Source of the DNA: Zoogloea oryzae
GTDB taxonomy: Bacteria > Pseudomonadota > Gammaproteobacteria > Burkholderiales > Rhodocyclaceae
Direction of reading: 5' to 3'
Assembly: GCF_030161255.1 (NCBI RefSeq)
Contig: NZ_BSPX01000002.1
Span: forward strand, 102,939-166,938
Length of the DNA: 64,000 nt
In this document: positions 9,210-19,113 of the stretch, one piece after another
Numbering within the stretch: the first letter of the stretch is position 1
Layout: each line of letters opens with the position of its first letter
Notes under the pieces: model-generated
Databases searched by the model: none
Told to the model about the DNA's origin: nothing
The model's input: only the letters and a program-made list of their open reading frames with translations
Program-made: the position numbers and the translations under genes

Positions 9210-9956
9210 TCAGGCGGCCCCGTTGAGGGCGTCGGCGCGGGCCTGGGCTGCGCCGAAATCGAGGGTGCCTTCGTAGATCGCACGGCCGGTGATGGCCCCG
9301 GCCACGCCTTCGGATTCGACGGCACACAGGGCTTCCACGTCGGTCAGGGTGGCGATGCCGCCGCTGGCGATGACGGGGATGCGCAGGGCCTGGGCCAGCT
9401 TGACGGTGGCTTCGATGTTCACGCCAGAGAGCATGCCGTCGCGGCCGATGTCGGTGTAGATCACGCCTTCGACGCCGTAGTCCTCGAACTTCTTGGCGAG
9501 GTCGACGACATCGTGGCCGGTGAGCTTGGACCAGCCATCCACCGCCACCTTGCCGTCCTTCGCGTCGAGGCCGACGATGATGTGGCCGGCGAAGGCGCTG
9601 CAGGCGTCGTGCAGGAAACCCGGGTTCTTGACCGCGGCGGTGCCGATGATCACGTAGGTGAGGCCCGCGTCGAGGTAGCGCTCGATGGTGTCGAGGTCGC
9701 GGATGCCGCCGCCCAGCTGGACGGGGATCTCGTCACCGACTTCCTCGAGAATCGACTTGATGGCGGCTTCGTTCTTCGGCTTGCCGGCAAAGGCGCCGTT
9801 GAGGTCCACCAGATGCAGGCGCCGGGCGCCCTGCTCGACCCAGTGACGGGCCATGGCACGCGGGTCTTCGGAGAAGACCGTGGCGGCATCCATTTCGCCT
9901 TGCTTAAGGCGCACGCAGTGACCGTCCTTGAGGTCGATGGCGGGAATCAGCAGCAT
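9210..9956 (-). CDS. hisA: ProFAR isomerase (phosphoribosylformimino-AICAR-P isomerase)
   Basis: Fourth step of histidine synthesis. 248-residue TIM barrel with the catalytic Asp in IPAIDLKDGHCVRL (near residue 8) and the second acidic residue in VGLDAKDGKVAV (near 130), plus the phosphate-binding ASGGIATL. It lies between hisH (71 bases) and hisF (three bases) on the same strand. Confidence 0.97.
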   Translation of the reverse strand: MLLIPAIDLKDGHCVRLKQGEMDAATVFSEDPRAMARHWVEQGARRLHLVDLNGAFAGKPKNEAAIKSILEEVGDEIPVQLGGGIRDLDTIERYLDAGLTYVIIGTAAVKNPGFLHDACSAFAGHIIVGLDAKDGKVAVDGWSKLTGHDVVDLAKKFEDYGVEGVIYTDIGRDGMLSGVNIEATVKLAQALRIPVIASGGIATLTDVEALCAVESEGVAGAITGRAIYEGTLDFGAAQARADALNGAA

Positions 9957-10027
9957 AGGAAGAAGTGCGGTAAGGGAGGGGAGGGAACGGAACGACGGGA
10001 TGGATTTGACTACCCATGGGGAGCGAT

Positions 10028-10666
10028 TCAGGGCTTCCAGGACATGAAGTTGGACAGCAGCTGCAGACCTGCCTGGGCGCTCTTTTCCGGGTGGAACTGG
10101 ATGGCGAAGATATTAGCCTGCGCTACCGCCCCGGTAAAGGGGATGCCGTAGTCGGTGGTCGCAGCGACGATGGCCGGATCGGCGGGATCGACGTAGTAGC
10201 TGTGCACGTAGTAGAAACGCGCGCCGTCGGGGATGCCGGCCCACAGGGGGTGAGCCTGCTTCTGCCAGACTTCGTTCCAGCCCATGTGGGGCACCTTGAG
10301 GCGGGCGCCATCGGCGGCCACCATCCTGTCGGCCGGAAAGCGCCGCACTTCACCCTTGAAGATGCCGAGGCCGGGCACATTGCCCTCTTCGCTGTGATCG
10401 AAGAGCATCTGCTGGCCGATGCAGATGCCCAGGAAGGGCTTGTTCCGCGCGGCTTCGAGCACGGCCGGACGCAGGTTGCGAGCGTCGAGCTCGCGCATGC
10501 AGTCGGGCATCGCGCCCTGGCCCGGGAAGACGACGCGATCCGCCGACAGCACTTCGGCCGGATCGGCAGTGACGACGACAGTGGCACCAGTGGCGACGTG
10601 CTCGATGGCCTTGGCCACCGAACGCAGGTTGCCCATGCCGTAATCGATGATGGCGACCTTGCTCAT
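10028..10666 (-). CDS. hisH: Imidazole glycerol phosphate synthase, glutamine amidotransferase subunit
   Basis: Class I glutaminase that feeds ammonia to HisF. 212 residues. Nucleophilic Cys in LGICIGQQML, catalytic His/Glu in IQFHPEKS near the C-terminus, and the oxyanion strand PGQGAMPDC. The start at 10666 shares one base with the hisB stop (TGATG) and gives the usual N-terminus MSKVAIIDYG; the frame continues up through hisB but that part is a shadow. Confidence 0.96.
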   Translation of the reverse strand: MSKVAIIDYGMGNLRSVAKAIEHVATGATVVVTADPAEVLSADRVVFPGQGAMPDCMRELDARNLRPAVLEAARNKPFLGICIGQQMLFDHSEEGNVPGLGIFKGEVRRFPADRMVAADGARLKVPHMGWNEVWQKQAHPLWAGIPDGARFYYVHSYYVDPADPAIVAATTDYGIPFTGAVAQANIFAIQFHPEKSAQAGLQLLSNFMSWKP

Positions 10667-11253
10667 CACAGGGCCCCCTTGGTGGACGGCACCACGCCGG
10701 CCTGGCGCGGGTCGGGCGTCACCGCCATGCGCAGCGCGCGACCGAAGGCCTTGAAGGCGGTCTCGCACTGGTGATGCGCGTTGCGGCCCTTGAGGTTGTC
10801 GATGTGCAGGCTGACGCCGGCGTGATTGACGAAGCCCTGGAAGAATTCATACACCAGCTGGGTGTCGAGGGCGCCGATCATCGCGGCGGTGAAGGGAATG
10901 TCGAACTCCAGCCCCGGGCGGCCGGACAGATCGACCACCACGCGGGAGAGGGCTTCATCGAGCGGCACGTAGGCGTGGCCGTAGCGGGTCAGGCCCTTCT
11001 TGTCGCCGACCGCCTTCGCAAAGGCCTGGCCGAGGGTGATGCCCACGTCTTCCACGGTGTGATGGCCGTCGATGTGCAGGTCACCGACGGATTCGATCTC
11101 GAGATCGAAGGCGCCGTGACGGGCGATCTGGTCGAGCATGTGGTCGAAGAAACCGATGCCGGTGTTGAGCTGGCTGTTGCCCGAACCGTCCAGGTTGATC
11201 TTGACCCGGATCTTGGTCTCGAGAGTGTCGCGGGAGATTTCGGCTTGCCGCAT
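10666..11253 (-). CDS. hisB: Imidazoleglycerol-phosphate dehydratase
   Basis: Manganese enzyme, 195 residues, monofunctional (no N-terminal phosphatase domain as in enterobacteria). The two metal-binding motifs are present: HHTVEDVGI and HHQCETAFKA, the hallmark histidines of the family. It is the first gene of the hisBHAFIE run and faces hisC head-to-head across 110 bases. Confidence 0.97.
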   Translation of the reverse strand: MRQAEISRDTLETKIRVKINLDGSGNSQLNTGIGFFDHMLDQIARHGAFDLEIESVGDLHIDGHHTVEDVGITLGQAFAKAVGDKKGLTRYGHAYVPLDEALSRVVVDLSGRPGLEFDIPFTAAMIGALDTQLVYEFFQGFVNHAGVSLHIDNLKGRNAHHQCETAFKAFGRALRMAVTPDPRQAGVVPSTKGAL

Positions 11254-11301
11254 TGGGGGTTTTCCAGGAGAAACGGTCGAAACGAAGTAATGAGAACGGC
11301 C

Positions 11302-11330
11302 ATGATAGCATTTAGCGTTTTCACCGTCCC
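11302..11330 (-). promoter_or_regulatory. Candidate promoter for hisB (minus strand)
   Basis: Read on the minus strand, TGCTATCAT gives an extended -10 (TATCAT at plus 11302-11307 with TG one base upstream). A weak -35 (GGGACG, 11325-11330) lies 17 bases further up. Because hisC is inverted, hisBHAFIE needs its own promoter, and this is the best candidate in the 110-base gap. Confidence 0.45.
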
Positions 11331-11363
11331 TTGCGGCGCAAACCGCCGCCCGAGTCGATCGCC

Positions 11364-12446
11364 ATGAGCCGCTTCTGGAGCCCCGTCGTTCACGGCCTGA
11401 CCCCGTATGTTCCGGGCGAGCAGCCCAAGCTCGCCAACCTGGTCAAGCTCAACACCAACGAAAACCCCTACCCGCCCAGCCCCCGCGTGCTGGCCGCCAT
11501 CCACGCCGAACTGGGCGCCGACGCCGATCGCCTGAAGCTCTACCCCGATCCCCTCGGGAGCCAGCTGAAGGCTGCCGTCGCCCGCCATTTCGACGTGCCG
11601 GCCGAGTGGGTGTTCGTGGGCAACAGCTCCGACGAGGTGCTGGCCCACACCTTCCAGGCGTTGCTCAAGCACGACAAGCCGCTGCTCTTCCCGGACATCA
11701 CCTACAGCTTCTACCCGGTGTACTGCGGGCTGTACGGGATCGACTACCGTGCCGTGCCGCTGGCCGACGACTTCTCGATCCGCGTCGATGATTACCTCGC
11801 GGGCGATGCCGGCGCGGTGATCTTCCCGAACCCCAACGCCCCCACCGGCCGCCTGCTGCCACTGGCCGAGGTCGAGCGCCTCGCCGCCGCACTGCCGGAT
11901 GCGCCCATCGTGATCGACGAGGCCTACGTGGATTTCGGCGGGCTCGATGTGATCCCCACCGCGGTGGCGCTGGTCCGTCGTTTCCCGAACATCCTGGTCA
12001 CGCAAACCTTGTCCAAGTCGCGCTCGCTGGCCGGCCTGCGGGTGGGCTTTGCGATCGGCCAGCCGGAGCTGATCGAGGCCCTCACCCGCGTCAAGGACAG
12101 CTTCAACTCCTACCCGCTCGATCGCCTCGCACTGGTGGGCGCCAGCGCCGCGATGGACGACGAGGCGTGGTTCGACGAAACCCGCCGCAAGGTGATCGCC
12201 AGCCGCGAACAGCTCGCCGCCGATCTGGCCGGGCTGGGCTTCGAGGTGCTGCCCTCGGCCGCCAACTTCGTGTTCGCCCGCCATCCGGGCCACGACGCGG
12301 CCGCGCTGTCGGCCCGCCTGCGCGAGCGCAGCATCATCGTGCGACACTTCAAGGCGGCGCGGATCGACCAGTTCCTGCGCATCACGGTGGGCACCGACGA
12401 ACAGTGCGCGCTGCTGGTGGATGCGCTGAAGGCCATCCTCGGCTGA
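11364..12446 (+). CDS. hisC: Histidinol-phosphate aminotransferase, inverted relative to the other his genes
   Basis: PLP-dependent class I/II aminotransferase, 360 residues, converting imidazole acetol phosphate to histidinol phosphate. The PLP lysine is in TLSKSRSLAGLR (near residue 217), with NPNAPTG and IVIDEAYVDF supplying cofactor contacts. The ATG at 11364 gives MSRFWSPVV, a usual start for the family. It lies exactly where hisC is expected (between hisD and hisB) but on the opposite strand, with its own terminator. The leader also holds a small hairpin, GCGGCG-CAAAC-CGCCGC, at about 11333-11349. Confidence 0.95.
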   Translation: MSRFWSPVVHGLTPYVPGEQPKLANLVKLNTNENPYPPSPRVLAAIHAELGADADRLKLYPDPLGSQLKAAVARHFDVPAEWVFVGNSSDEVLAHTFQALLKHDKPLLFPDITYSFYPVYCGLYGIDYRAVPLADDFSIRVDDYLAGDAGAVIFPNPNAPTGRLLPLAEVERLAAALPDAPIVIDEAYVDFGGLDVIPTAVALVRRFPNILVTQTLSKSRSLAGLRVGFAIGQPELIEALTRVKDSFNSYPLDRLALVGASAAMDDEAWFDETRRKVIASREQLAADLAGLGFEVLPSAANFVFARHPGHDAAALSARLRERSIIVRHFKAARIDQFLRITVGTDEQCALLVDALKAILG

Positions 12447-12466
12447 TCCGGCGCCTTTCGGGCAAC

Positions 12467-12496
12467 AAAAAGCCGCGCTCAAGGGCGCGGCTTTTT
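12467..12496. terminator. Strong bidirectional terminator between hisC and hisD
   Basis: AAAAAGCCGCGC (12467-12478) pairs perfectly with GCGCGGCTTTTT (12485-12496) around a 6-base loop, giving a T-run on both strands. It separates convergent hisC and hisD, so hisGD is terminated before hisBHAFIE. Confidence 0.9.
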
Positions 12497-12570
12497 GTTG
12501 GGTGCTGTACCTCCAGCGCACGGATCATTCAAATTTTCTGAATGATTTACGCAACCGAAAGCAGAGGATT

Positions 12571-13887
12571 TCAACCCTTCAGGCGCATCTCCGCCGAGCG
12601 GGCATGGGCCTGCAGGCCTTCGCCGTGGGCGAGGATCGAAGCGACCTTGCCCAGGGTCTGGGCGCCGACTTCCGACACCTCGATGAGGCTGGTGCGCTTC
12701 TGGAAGTCATACACGCCCAGCGGGCTCGAGAAGCGCGCGCTGCGCATGGTGGGCAGCACGTGGTTGGGGCCGGCGCAGTAGTCGCCCAAGGCCTCGACCG
12801 AGTGGTGGCCGATGAAGATGGCGCCGGCGTGGCGGATCTTCTCGACCCACGGGCCGGGCTCGGCCAGCGAAAGCTCCAGGTGCTCCGGGGCGATCCGGTT
12901 GGCGATCTCGCAGGCTTCCGCCAGATCACGCACCCGCACCAGCGCGCCGCGGTTCTTGAGCGACGTGGCGATGGTGTCGCGGCGGGGCATCTCGGGCAGC
13001 AGTTTGGCGATGCTGGCCTCGACGCGACCGATGAAGGCTTCGTCGGTGCATAGCAGGATGGACTGGGCGAGATCGTCGTGTTCGGCCTGGGCGAAAAGAT
13101 CCATCGCCACCCAGTCCGGGTTGCCGGAACCGTCGGAGATGATCAGCACTTCGGACGGGCCGGCGACCATGTCGATGCCGACGGTGCCGAACACCCGGCG
13201 CTTGGCGCTCGCCACGTAGGCGTTGCCGGGGCCGACGATCTTGTCCACCTGGGGAATCGTCGCGGTGCCGTAGGCCAGCGCGGCCACGGCCTGGGCGCCC
13301 CCGATGGTGAACACGCGGTCGACGCCGGTGATCGCCGCGGCGGCCAGCACCAGCGGGTTCTTCTCGCCACGCGGGGTGGGCACGACCATGATCAGCTCGC
13401 CCACGCCCGCAACCTTGGCCGGGATGGCGTTCATCAGCACCGAGCTGGGGTAGGACGCGCGGCCGCCCGGCACGTACAGGCCGACGCGGTCCAGCGGGGT
13501 GACCTGCTGGCCGAGGCGCGTGCCCTGCATGGCGGGGTCGTCTTCGGTGTAGCTCCAGGATTCGATGCGCTGGCGCTCGTGGTAGCTGCGCACGCGGGCG
13601 GCGGCGGCTTCCAGCGCGGCGCGCTGCTCGGCGGGCAGACCGGCCAGTGCCGCGTCGAGCTCGGCGCGGGGCAGTTCGAGCGCCGCCATGTCGGCCACGT
13701 CGAGGTGATCGAAGCGACGGGTGAATTCGACCACCGCCGCGTCGCCGTCCTTGCGCACCGCGGCGAGGATGTCGGCGACGGCCTGTTCGATGGCCGCATC
13801 GGTGCTGCCCTCGAAGGTCAGCAGGGCGTCGAGGGTGGCGGCAAAGCCGGGTTCGGCGGACGAAAGGCGGCGGATCTGCTCGCTCAT
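12571..13887 (-). CDS. hisD: Histidinol dehydrogenase
   Basis: Last two steps of histidine synthesis, histidinol to histidine with two NAD+. 438 residues, the normal length. Recognisable stretches: VGLYVPGGRA, AGPSEVLIISD (substrate/zinc region), APEHLEL and the zinc-binding His in EKIRHAGAIFIGHHS. The ATG overlaps the hisG stop by 4 bases; the upstream open frame is a shadow of hisG. Confidence 0.97.
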   Translation of the reverse strand: MSEQIRRLSSAEPGFAATLDALLTFEGSTDAAIEQAVADILAAVRKDGDAAVVEFTRRFDHLDVADMAALELPRAELDAALAGLPAEQRAALEAAAARVRSYHERQRIESWSYTEDDPAMQGTRLGQQVTPLDRVGLYVPGGRASYPSSVLMNAIPAKVAGVGELIMVVPTPRGEKNPLVLAAAAITGVDRVFTIGGAQAVAALAYGTATIPQVDKIVGPGNAYVASAKRRVFGTVGIDMVAGPSEVLIISDGSGNPDWVAMDLFAQAEHDDLAQSILLCTDEAFIGRVEASIAKLLPEMPRRDTIATSLKNRGALVRVRDLAEACEIANRIAPEHLELSLAEPGPWVEKIRHAGAIFIGHHSVEALGDYCAGPNHVLPTMRSARFSSPLGVYDFQKRTSLIEVSEVGAQTLGKVASILAHGEGLQAHARSAEMRLKG

Positions 13888-14528
13888 GGCTTGATGGCTC
13901 CGGCAAAGGCTTCCAGCACGGGCTGGATGAGTTCGCGTTTCAGCTTGAGGGAGGCCTGGTTGACCACCAGCCGGGAGCTGATGGGCATGATGTCCTCGAC
14001 CTCGACCAGGTTGTTGGCCTTGAGGGTGCCGCCGGTGGAGACCAGATCGACGATCGCGTCGGCGAGGCCGACCAGCGGCGCGAGCTCCATCGAGCCGTAG
14101 AGCTTGATGAGGTCCACGTGCATGCCCTTGGCGGCAAAGTGCGCCTTGGCGGCATTGACGTACTTGGTGGCGACGCGGATGCGCGCACCGCGCTTGACCG
14201 CCGCGGCGTAGTCGAACTCCTTGGGCACCGCCACGCACAGCCGGCACTTGGCGATGTTCAAGTCCAGCGGCTGGTACAGGCCGGCGCCGCCGTGCTCGAT
14301 CAGCACGTCCTTGCCGGCAATGCCGAGGTCGGCGGCGCCGTACTGGACGTAGGTCGGCGTGTCGGTGGCGCGCACGATGACGAGGCGCACGTCGGGCCGG
14401 TTGGTGCCGATGATGAGCTTGCGCGACGTCTCGGGGTTGTCGGTCGGCGTGATCCCTGCGGCGGCAAGCAGCGGCAGGGTTTCTTCGAAGATTCGGCCCT
14501 TCGAAAGGGCAAGCGTGATGCCGTTCAA
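13884..14528 (-). CDS. hisG: ATP phosphoribosyltransferase, short form
   Basis: First and feedback-controlled step of histidine synthesis. It is the short form, about 214 residues, lacking the C-terminal regulatory ACT-like domain; family knowledge says this form needs HisZ, which is not in the window. LALSKGRIFEE and GTNRPDVRLVIVRATD are typical. No ATG fits: I prefer the TTG at 14528 (MNGITLALSKGR, the usual length), but a TTG at 14549 gives seven more residues. Neither has a clear Shine-Dalgarno sequence. hisD follows with a 4-base overlap. Confidence 0.93.
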   Translation of the reverse strand: MNGITLALSKGRIFEETLPLLAAAGITPTDNPETSRKLIIGTNRPDVRLVIVRATDTPTYVQYGAADLGIAGKDVLIEHGGAGLYQPLDLNIAKCRLCVAVPKEFDYAAAVKRGARIRVATKYVNAAKAHFAAKGMHVDLIKLYGSMELAPLVGLADAIVDLVSTGGTLKANNLVEVEDIMPISSRLVVNQASLKLKRELIQPVLEAFAGAIKP

Positions 14529-14581
14529 GGTGATGATCTGTCTGAGCAAAAAGTGATTTTAGCCGATCGCGGGGGTGGCCG

Positions 14582-15859
14582 TCAGTCGGCCGCCGTTACC
14601 GCAGCGCCGGCAAGCCCTGCGGGCACCGGCAGATCGAAGCGGACAAAGGCCTCGGCAGGGCTGCGGGCCTTGAGCAGCCGCTCCTGCACCGCCGCCGGCG
14701 ACAGCGCGCCTTCGGGCAGCGCGGCGGCAAAGGCCTCGGCCAGCGCCGGGTCGTCGTGGAACTTGCGGAACATCCCCGCCAGTTGATGCCGGTCGCAGGG
14801 GCCGAGTTCCATCCGGAAGTCGATCCGGCCCGATCGCACCAGCGCTTCGTCGAGGGTTTCCGGGTGATTGGTGGTCATGAAGACCACCGAACCCTCGTGC
14901 GCCGCGACGCCATCGAGCGCGTTGAGGAAGCCCGAGAACGACAGCTTGACCTGCTGGCTCTGCTGCTCGCGCTGGCGGAAGAAGGCGTCCACGTCCTCGA
15001 TGAGGATGATCGAACGCGGCGGCACGCTGGCGAGCAGGCTGCCGATCTTGTCGTCGGTGATGCCCGAGGCGGCGAGCGACAGGCTGCACACGTTGAGCCG
15101 CATCTCGGAGGCCAGCGCGGTGACCAGCGAGGTCTTGCCGGTGCCCGGCGCGCCGTACAGCAGGTAGCCGCGCCGCCACGGGATGCCCAGGTCGTCGTAG
15201 CGCGCCTTGTCGGCGAAAAAGCGGCCGAGATCGGCAAGGATCTGCTCGGTCTGCCCGGCCTTCAGGATGATGGACGCCAGCCGGCGGTTGTTGCCCAGCC
15301 GCGCCCGCGACCAGTCGCCGTGGGTGTAAGGGTTGGGGATGTAGATGGCGATCTTGTCGAGCTCGCGCGCCACGCGCTCTTCGATGGCGGCATGGATGAA
15401 GCCTTCCAGCACCGACTTGTCGCGCCCGAAGCACGACAGGGTGATCTTCTCGAAGATCGTCTGGCCGACGCTCACCTCGCGCTTCATCCACATCAGCCGG
15501 CCGTCCAGCCAGAAGATGTGGAAGCCCTCGGCCGGCGACAAAAAGGCCCGCGGCCGCACGCCCTGGCGCAGGTCGTCGGCGAGGCTTTGATAGGCGTCGG
15601 ATTCCTTCACCGCGCGCACGGTGAACTGGTTGATCCGGCGCAGCACGTCGCGGGCGTGCATGTATTCGACGACAGTCGGGAAGAGGATCTCGTCCCGGTT
15701 GTCGACGGTGACGGTGGAGACGATGTAGCGGCTGAGGAAGACCGCCGTGGCCGGCAGCGCATCCTTCAACCAGTACACCACCGCCCCCAGCAGGCCCAGG
15801 GCGAGCCCGCCGGAGAACACCGGATTGGAGCCCGCCAGCGAAACGATCCACGCTTCCAC
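14582..15859 (-). CDS. BCS1-like membrane-anchored AAA ATPase
   Basis: About 425 residues with one N-terminal hydrophobic segment (near residues 15-40), a middle domain and a C-terminal AAA module: Walker A GAPGTGKTS, Walker B IILIEDVDAFF, sensor-1 TTNHPE and arginine-finger region RSGRIDFR. This layout (short N-tail, one membrane helix, BCS1-type middle domain, AAA) resembles mitochondrial Bcs1, which moves folded Rieske protein across a membrane; bacterial homologues have no settled role. The start is a GTG 15 bases after the murA stop. It is inserted between murA and hisG on the same strand. Function unassigned. Confidence 0.8.
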   Translation of the reverse strand: MEAWIVSLAGSNPVFSGGLALGLLGAVVYWLKDALPATAVFLSRYIVSTVTVDNRDEILFPTVVEYMHARDVLRRINQFTVRAVKESDAYQSLADDLRQGVRPRAFLSPAEGFHIFWLDGRLMWMKREVSVGQTIFEKITLSCFGRDKSVLEGFIHAAIEERVARELDKIAIYIPNPYTHGDWSRARLGNNRRLASIILKAGQTEQILADLGRFFADKARYDDLGIPWRRGYLLYGAPGTGKTSLVTALASEMRLNVCSLSLAASGITDDKIGSLLASVPPRSIILIEDVDAFFRQREQQSQQVKLSFSGFLNALDGVAAHEGSVVFMTTNHPETLDEALVRSGRIDFRMELGPCDRHQLAGMFRKFHDDPALAEAFAAALPEGALSPAAVQERLLKARSPAEAFVRFDLPVPAGLAGAAVTAAD

Positions 15860-15873
15860 GGCGGGCTGGCCGG

Positions 15874-17124
<1,251 letters not shown>

Positions 17125-17139
17125 CGACAGTCCGGGCGA

Positions 17140-17394
17140 TCAGCCCAGTTCCTTCTGAAATTCGGCCCATTGGGCGGGGGTGTAGGTGTTGAGCTGGAGG
17201 GCGTGGATTTCGTTGCCCATCAGCTTGCCGAGGGTGGCATAGACCGCCTGGTGCTGGCGGACCTTGGGCTTGCCCTCGAAAGCCTTGCTCACGACGATGC
17301 CGGAGAAGTGAACCCCGTCATCGCCTTCGATCTGCAGGAAGTCACAGTCGAGGCCGGCAACGATCAGGCGTTCGATTTCACGTGCGTCAAACAT
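17140..17394 (-). CDS. ibaG: BolA-family protein, IbaG/YrbA type
   Basis: 84-residue BolA/IbaG-fold protein, of the group that binds monothiol glutaredoxins and [2Fe-2S] clusters. The KVRQHQAVYATLG stretch (family pattern with a conserved His) near residues 48-60 and the DFLQIEGDDGVHF strand support this. The start at 17394 (MFDAREIERL) is preceded by GGATCAAAAG; upstream codons belong to the permease gene in another frame. Position next to murA and the Mla genes matches IbaG rather than BolA proper. Confidence 0.88.
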   Translation of the reverse strand: MFDAREIERLIVAGLDCDFLQIEGDDGVHFSGIVVSKAFEGKPKVRQHQAVYATLGKLMGNEIHALQLNTYTPAQWAEFQKELG

Positions 17395-17414
17395 CTTTTG
17401 ATCCTTGGAAAAAC

Positions 17415-18170
17415 TCAGGCGCGCAGCTTGTAACCGCGGGCCAGCATCTGCAGGGTGACGACTGCGAGCACGACGAAGCAGGCGGTCACGACACTGATGC
17501 TGGTCCACGGCGACACGTCGGAGGCGCCGAAAAAGCCGTAGCGGAAACCGTCAATCATGAAGAAAAACGGATTGAAATGCGACACCCCCTGCCAGAAGGC
17601 CGGCAGGGAATGAATCGAGTAGAAGACGCCGGACAGCATGGTCAGCGGCATGATCAGGAAATTCTGGAAGGCGGCGAGCTGGTCGAACTTGTCGGCCCAG
17701 ATGCCGGCGATCACCCCCAGGCTGCCGAGGAAGGCCCCGCCCAGCAGTGTGAAGGCGATGATCCAGCCCGGCTGGGCGATGTTGAACGACACGAAGGGCA
17801 GCGACACCGCCAGCACCCCGACGCCGCAGGCCGCACCACGCAGCACGGCGGCGATCACGTAGGCGGCGTAAAACTCCCGGTACGAGATCGGCGGCAGCAG
17901 CACGAACACGATGTTGCCGGTGATCTTGCTCTGGATGAGGGACGACGAGCTGTTGGCGAAGGCGTTCTGGAGCACCGTCATCATCACCAGCCCCGGCACC
18001 AGGAAGGCCGTGTAGCTGACGCCCGGGAAGGGCTGGACGTGATCTTCCAGCACGTGCCCGAAGATCAGCAGATAGAGCACCGCGGTGAGCACCGGCGACA
18101 GGACGGTCTGGAAACCGACCTTCCAGAATCGCAGGCACTCCTTGTAGAGCAGGGTCTTGAAACCTTCCAT
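17415..18170 (-). CDS. ABC-2 type transporter permease
   Basis: 251-residue inner-membrane protein with about six hydrophobic segments, of the ABC-2 exporter family (YadH-like). The substrate is not known. The ATP-binding partner lies 20 bases upstream on the same strand and the pair sits between mlaB and ibaG, which suggests a cell-envelope role, but that is inference. Confidence 0.88.
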   Translation of the reverse strand: MEGFKTLLYKECLRFWKVGFQTVLSPVLTAVLYLLIFGHVLEDHVQPFPGVSYTAFLVPGLVMMTVLQNAFANSSSSLIQSKITGNIVFVLLPPISYREFYAAYVIAAVLRGAACGVGVLAVSLPFVSFNIAQPGWIIAFTLLGGAFLGSLGVIAGIWADKFDQLAAFQNFLIMPLTMLSGVFYSIHSLPAFWQGVSHFNPFFFMIDGFRYGFFGASDVSPWTSISVVTACFVVLAVVTLQMLARGYKLRA

Positions 18171-18189
18171 GGGGTCGTCGGCTCGGGTT

Positions 18190-19092
18190 TTAGTTCTGGT
18201 TCATGATGCCGACGAAGACCTGCTCCATGTCGGGCTTGCCGAGGGCCATGTCGAGGACGTTGCCGCCCGCCGCACGGACGCCTTCGAGCAGGCCCGCCAC
18301 TTCATCGAAGCTGTCGAAACCGAAGGCAAGCTCGGCGCCTTCGGCCCGGGAAACCCGCGCCGCCAGCGGCGCCGGCAGCACGATGGGCGCGGCGAGGCTG
18401 AGGGTGAGGGTGTGGCTGGCGAAGCGTTGCAGCAGGTTGGCGGTGGTGTCGAGGGCGACGATGCGGCCGGCCTTGAGCATGGCGATGCGGCCGCACAGGG
18501 TTTCGGCTTCTTCGAGGTAATGGGTGGTCAGCACGATGGTGTGACCGTCCTCGTTGAGCTTGCGGATGAACTGCCACAGGCCCTGGCGCAGCTCCACGTC
18601 GACGCCAGCGGTGGGCTCGTCGAGGACGATCACCGGCGGGCGATGGACCAGCGCCTGGGCCACCAGGGCTCGCCGCTTCATGCCGCCCGAGAGCATCCGC
18701 ATGTTGGCGTTGGCCTTGGGAGTGAGATCCAGGTGGTGCAGGATCTCGTCGATCCAGTCGTCGTTGTGCTTGAGGCCGAAGTAGCCGGACTGGATGCGCA
18801 GCATTTCGCGCACCGAGAAGAACGGGTCGAAGACCAGCTCCTGAGGCACCACGCCGAGGGCCATGCGGGCGGCGCGGTAGTCGCGCACCACGTCGTGCCC
18901 CATCACTTCGAGGGTGCCGGTATCGGGCCGGCCCAGGCCCGCGAGACAGGAGATGAGCGTCGTCTTGCCCGCGCCATTGGGGCCGAGCAGGCCAAAGAAT
19001 TCGCCCTGCCCGATCTCCAGGTCGACGCCGGCGAGCGCCTGCAGGGAACGGAAACGCTTGGTGACGCCGGCAATGCGGATCGCAGGGCTCAT
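18190..19092 (-). CDS. ABC transporter ATP-binding protein
   Basis: 300 residues. Walker A GPNGAGKTT (near 39), Q-loop region, signature LSGGMKRRA, Walker B VIVLDEPTAG and the H-loop TTHYLEEAE are all present, so it is a competent ATPase of the YadG/CcmA-like group. It pairs with the ABC-2 permease just downstream and starts 21 bases after the mlaB-like gene. Confidence 0.92.
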   Translation of the reverse strand: MSPAIRIAGVTKRFRSLQALAGVDLEIGQGEFFGLLGPNGAGKTTLISCLAGLGRPDTGTLEVMGHDVVRDYRAARMALGVVPQELVFDPFFSVREMLRIQSGYFGLKHNDDWIDEILHHLDLTPKANANMRMLSGGMKRRALVAQALVHRPPVIVLDEPTAGVDVELRQGLWQFIRKLNEDGHTIVLTTHYLEEAETLCGRIAMLKAGRIVALDTTANLLQRFASHTLTLSLAAPIVLPAPLAARVSRAEGAELAFGFDSFDEVAGLLEGVRAAGGNVLDMALGKPDMEQVFVGIMNQN

Positions 19093-19113
19093 GGAAAAAA
19101 CCGGGAGAGGCGC

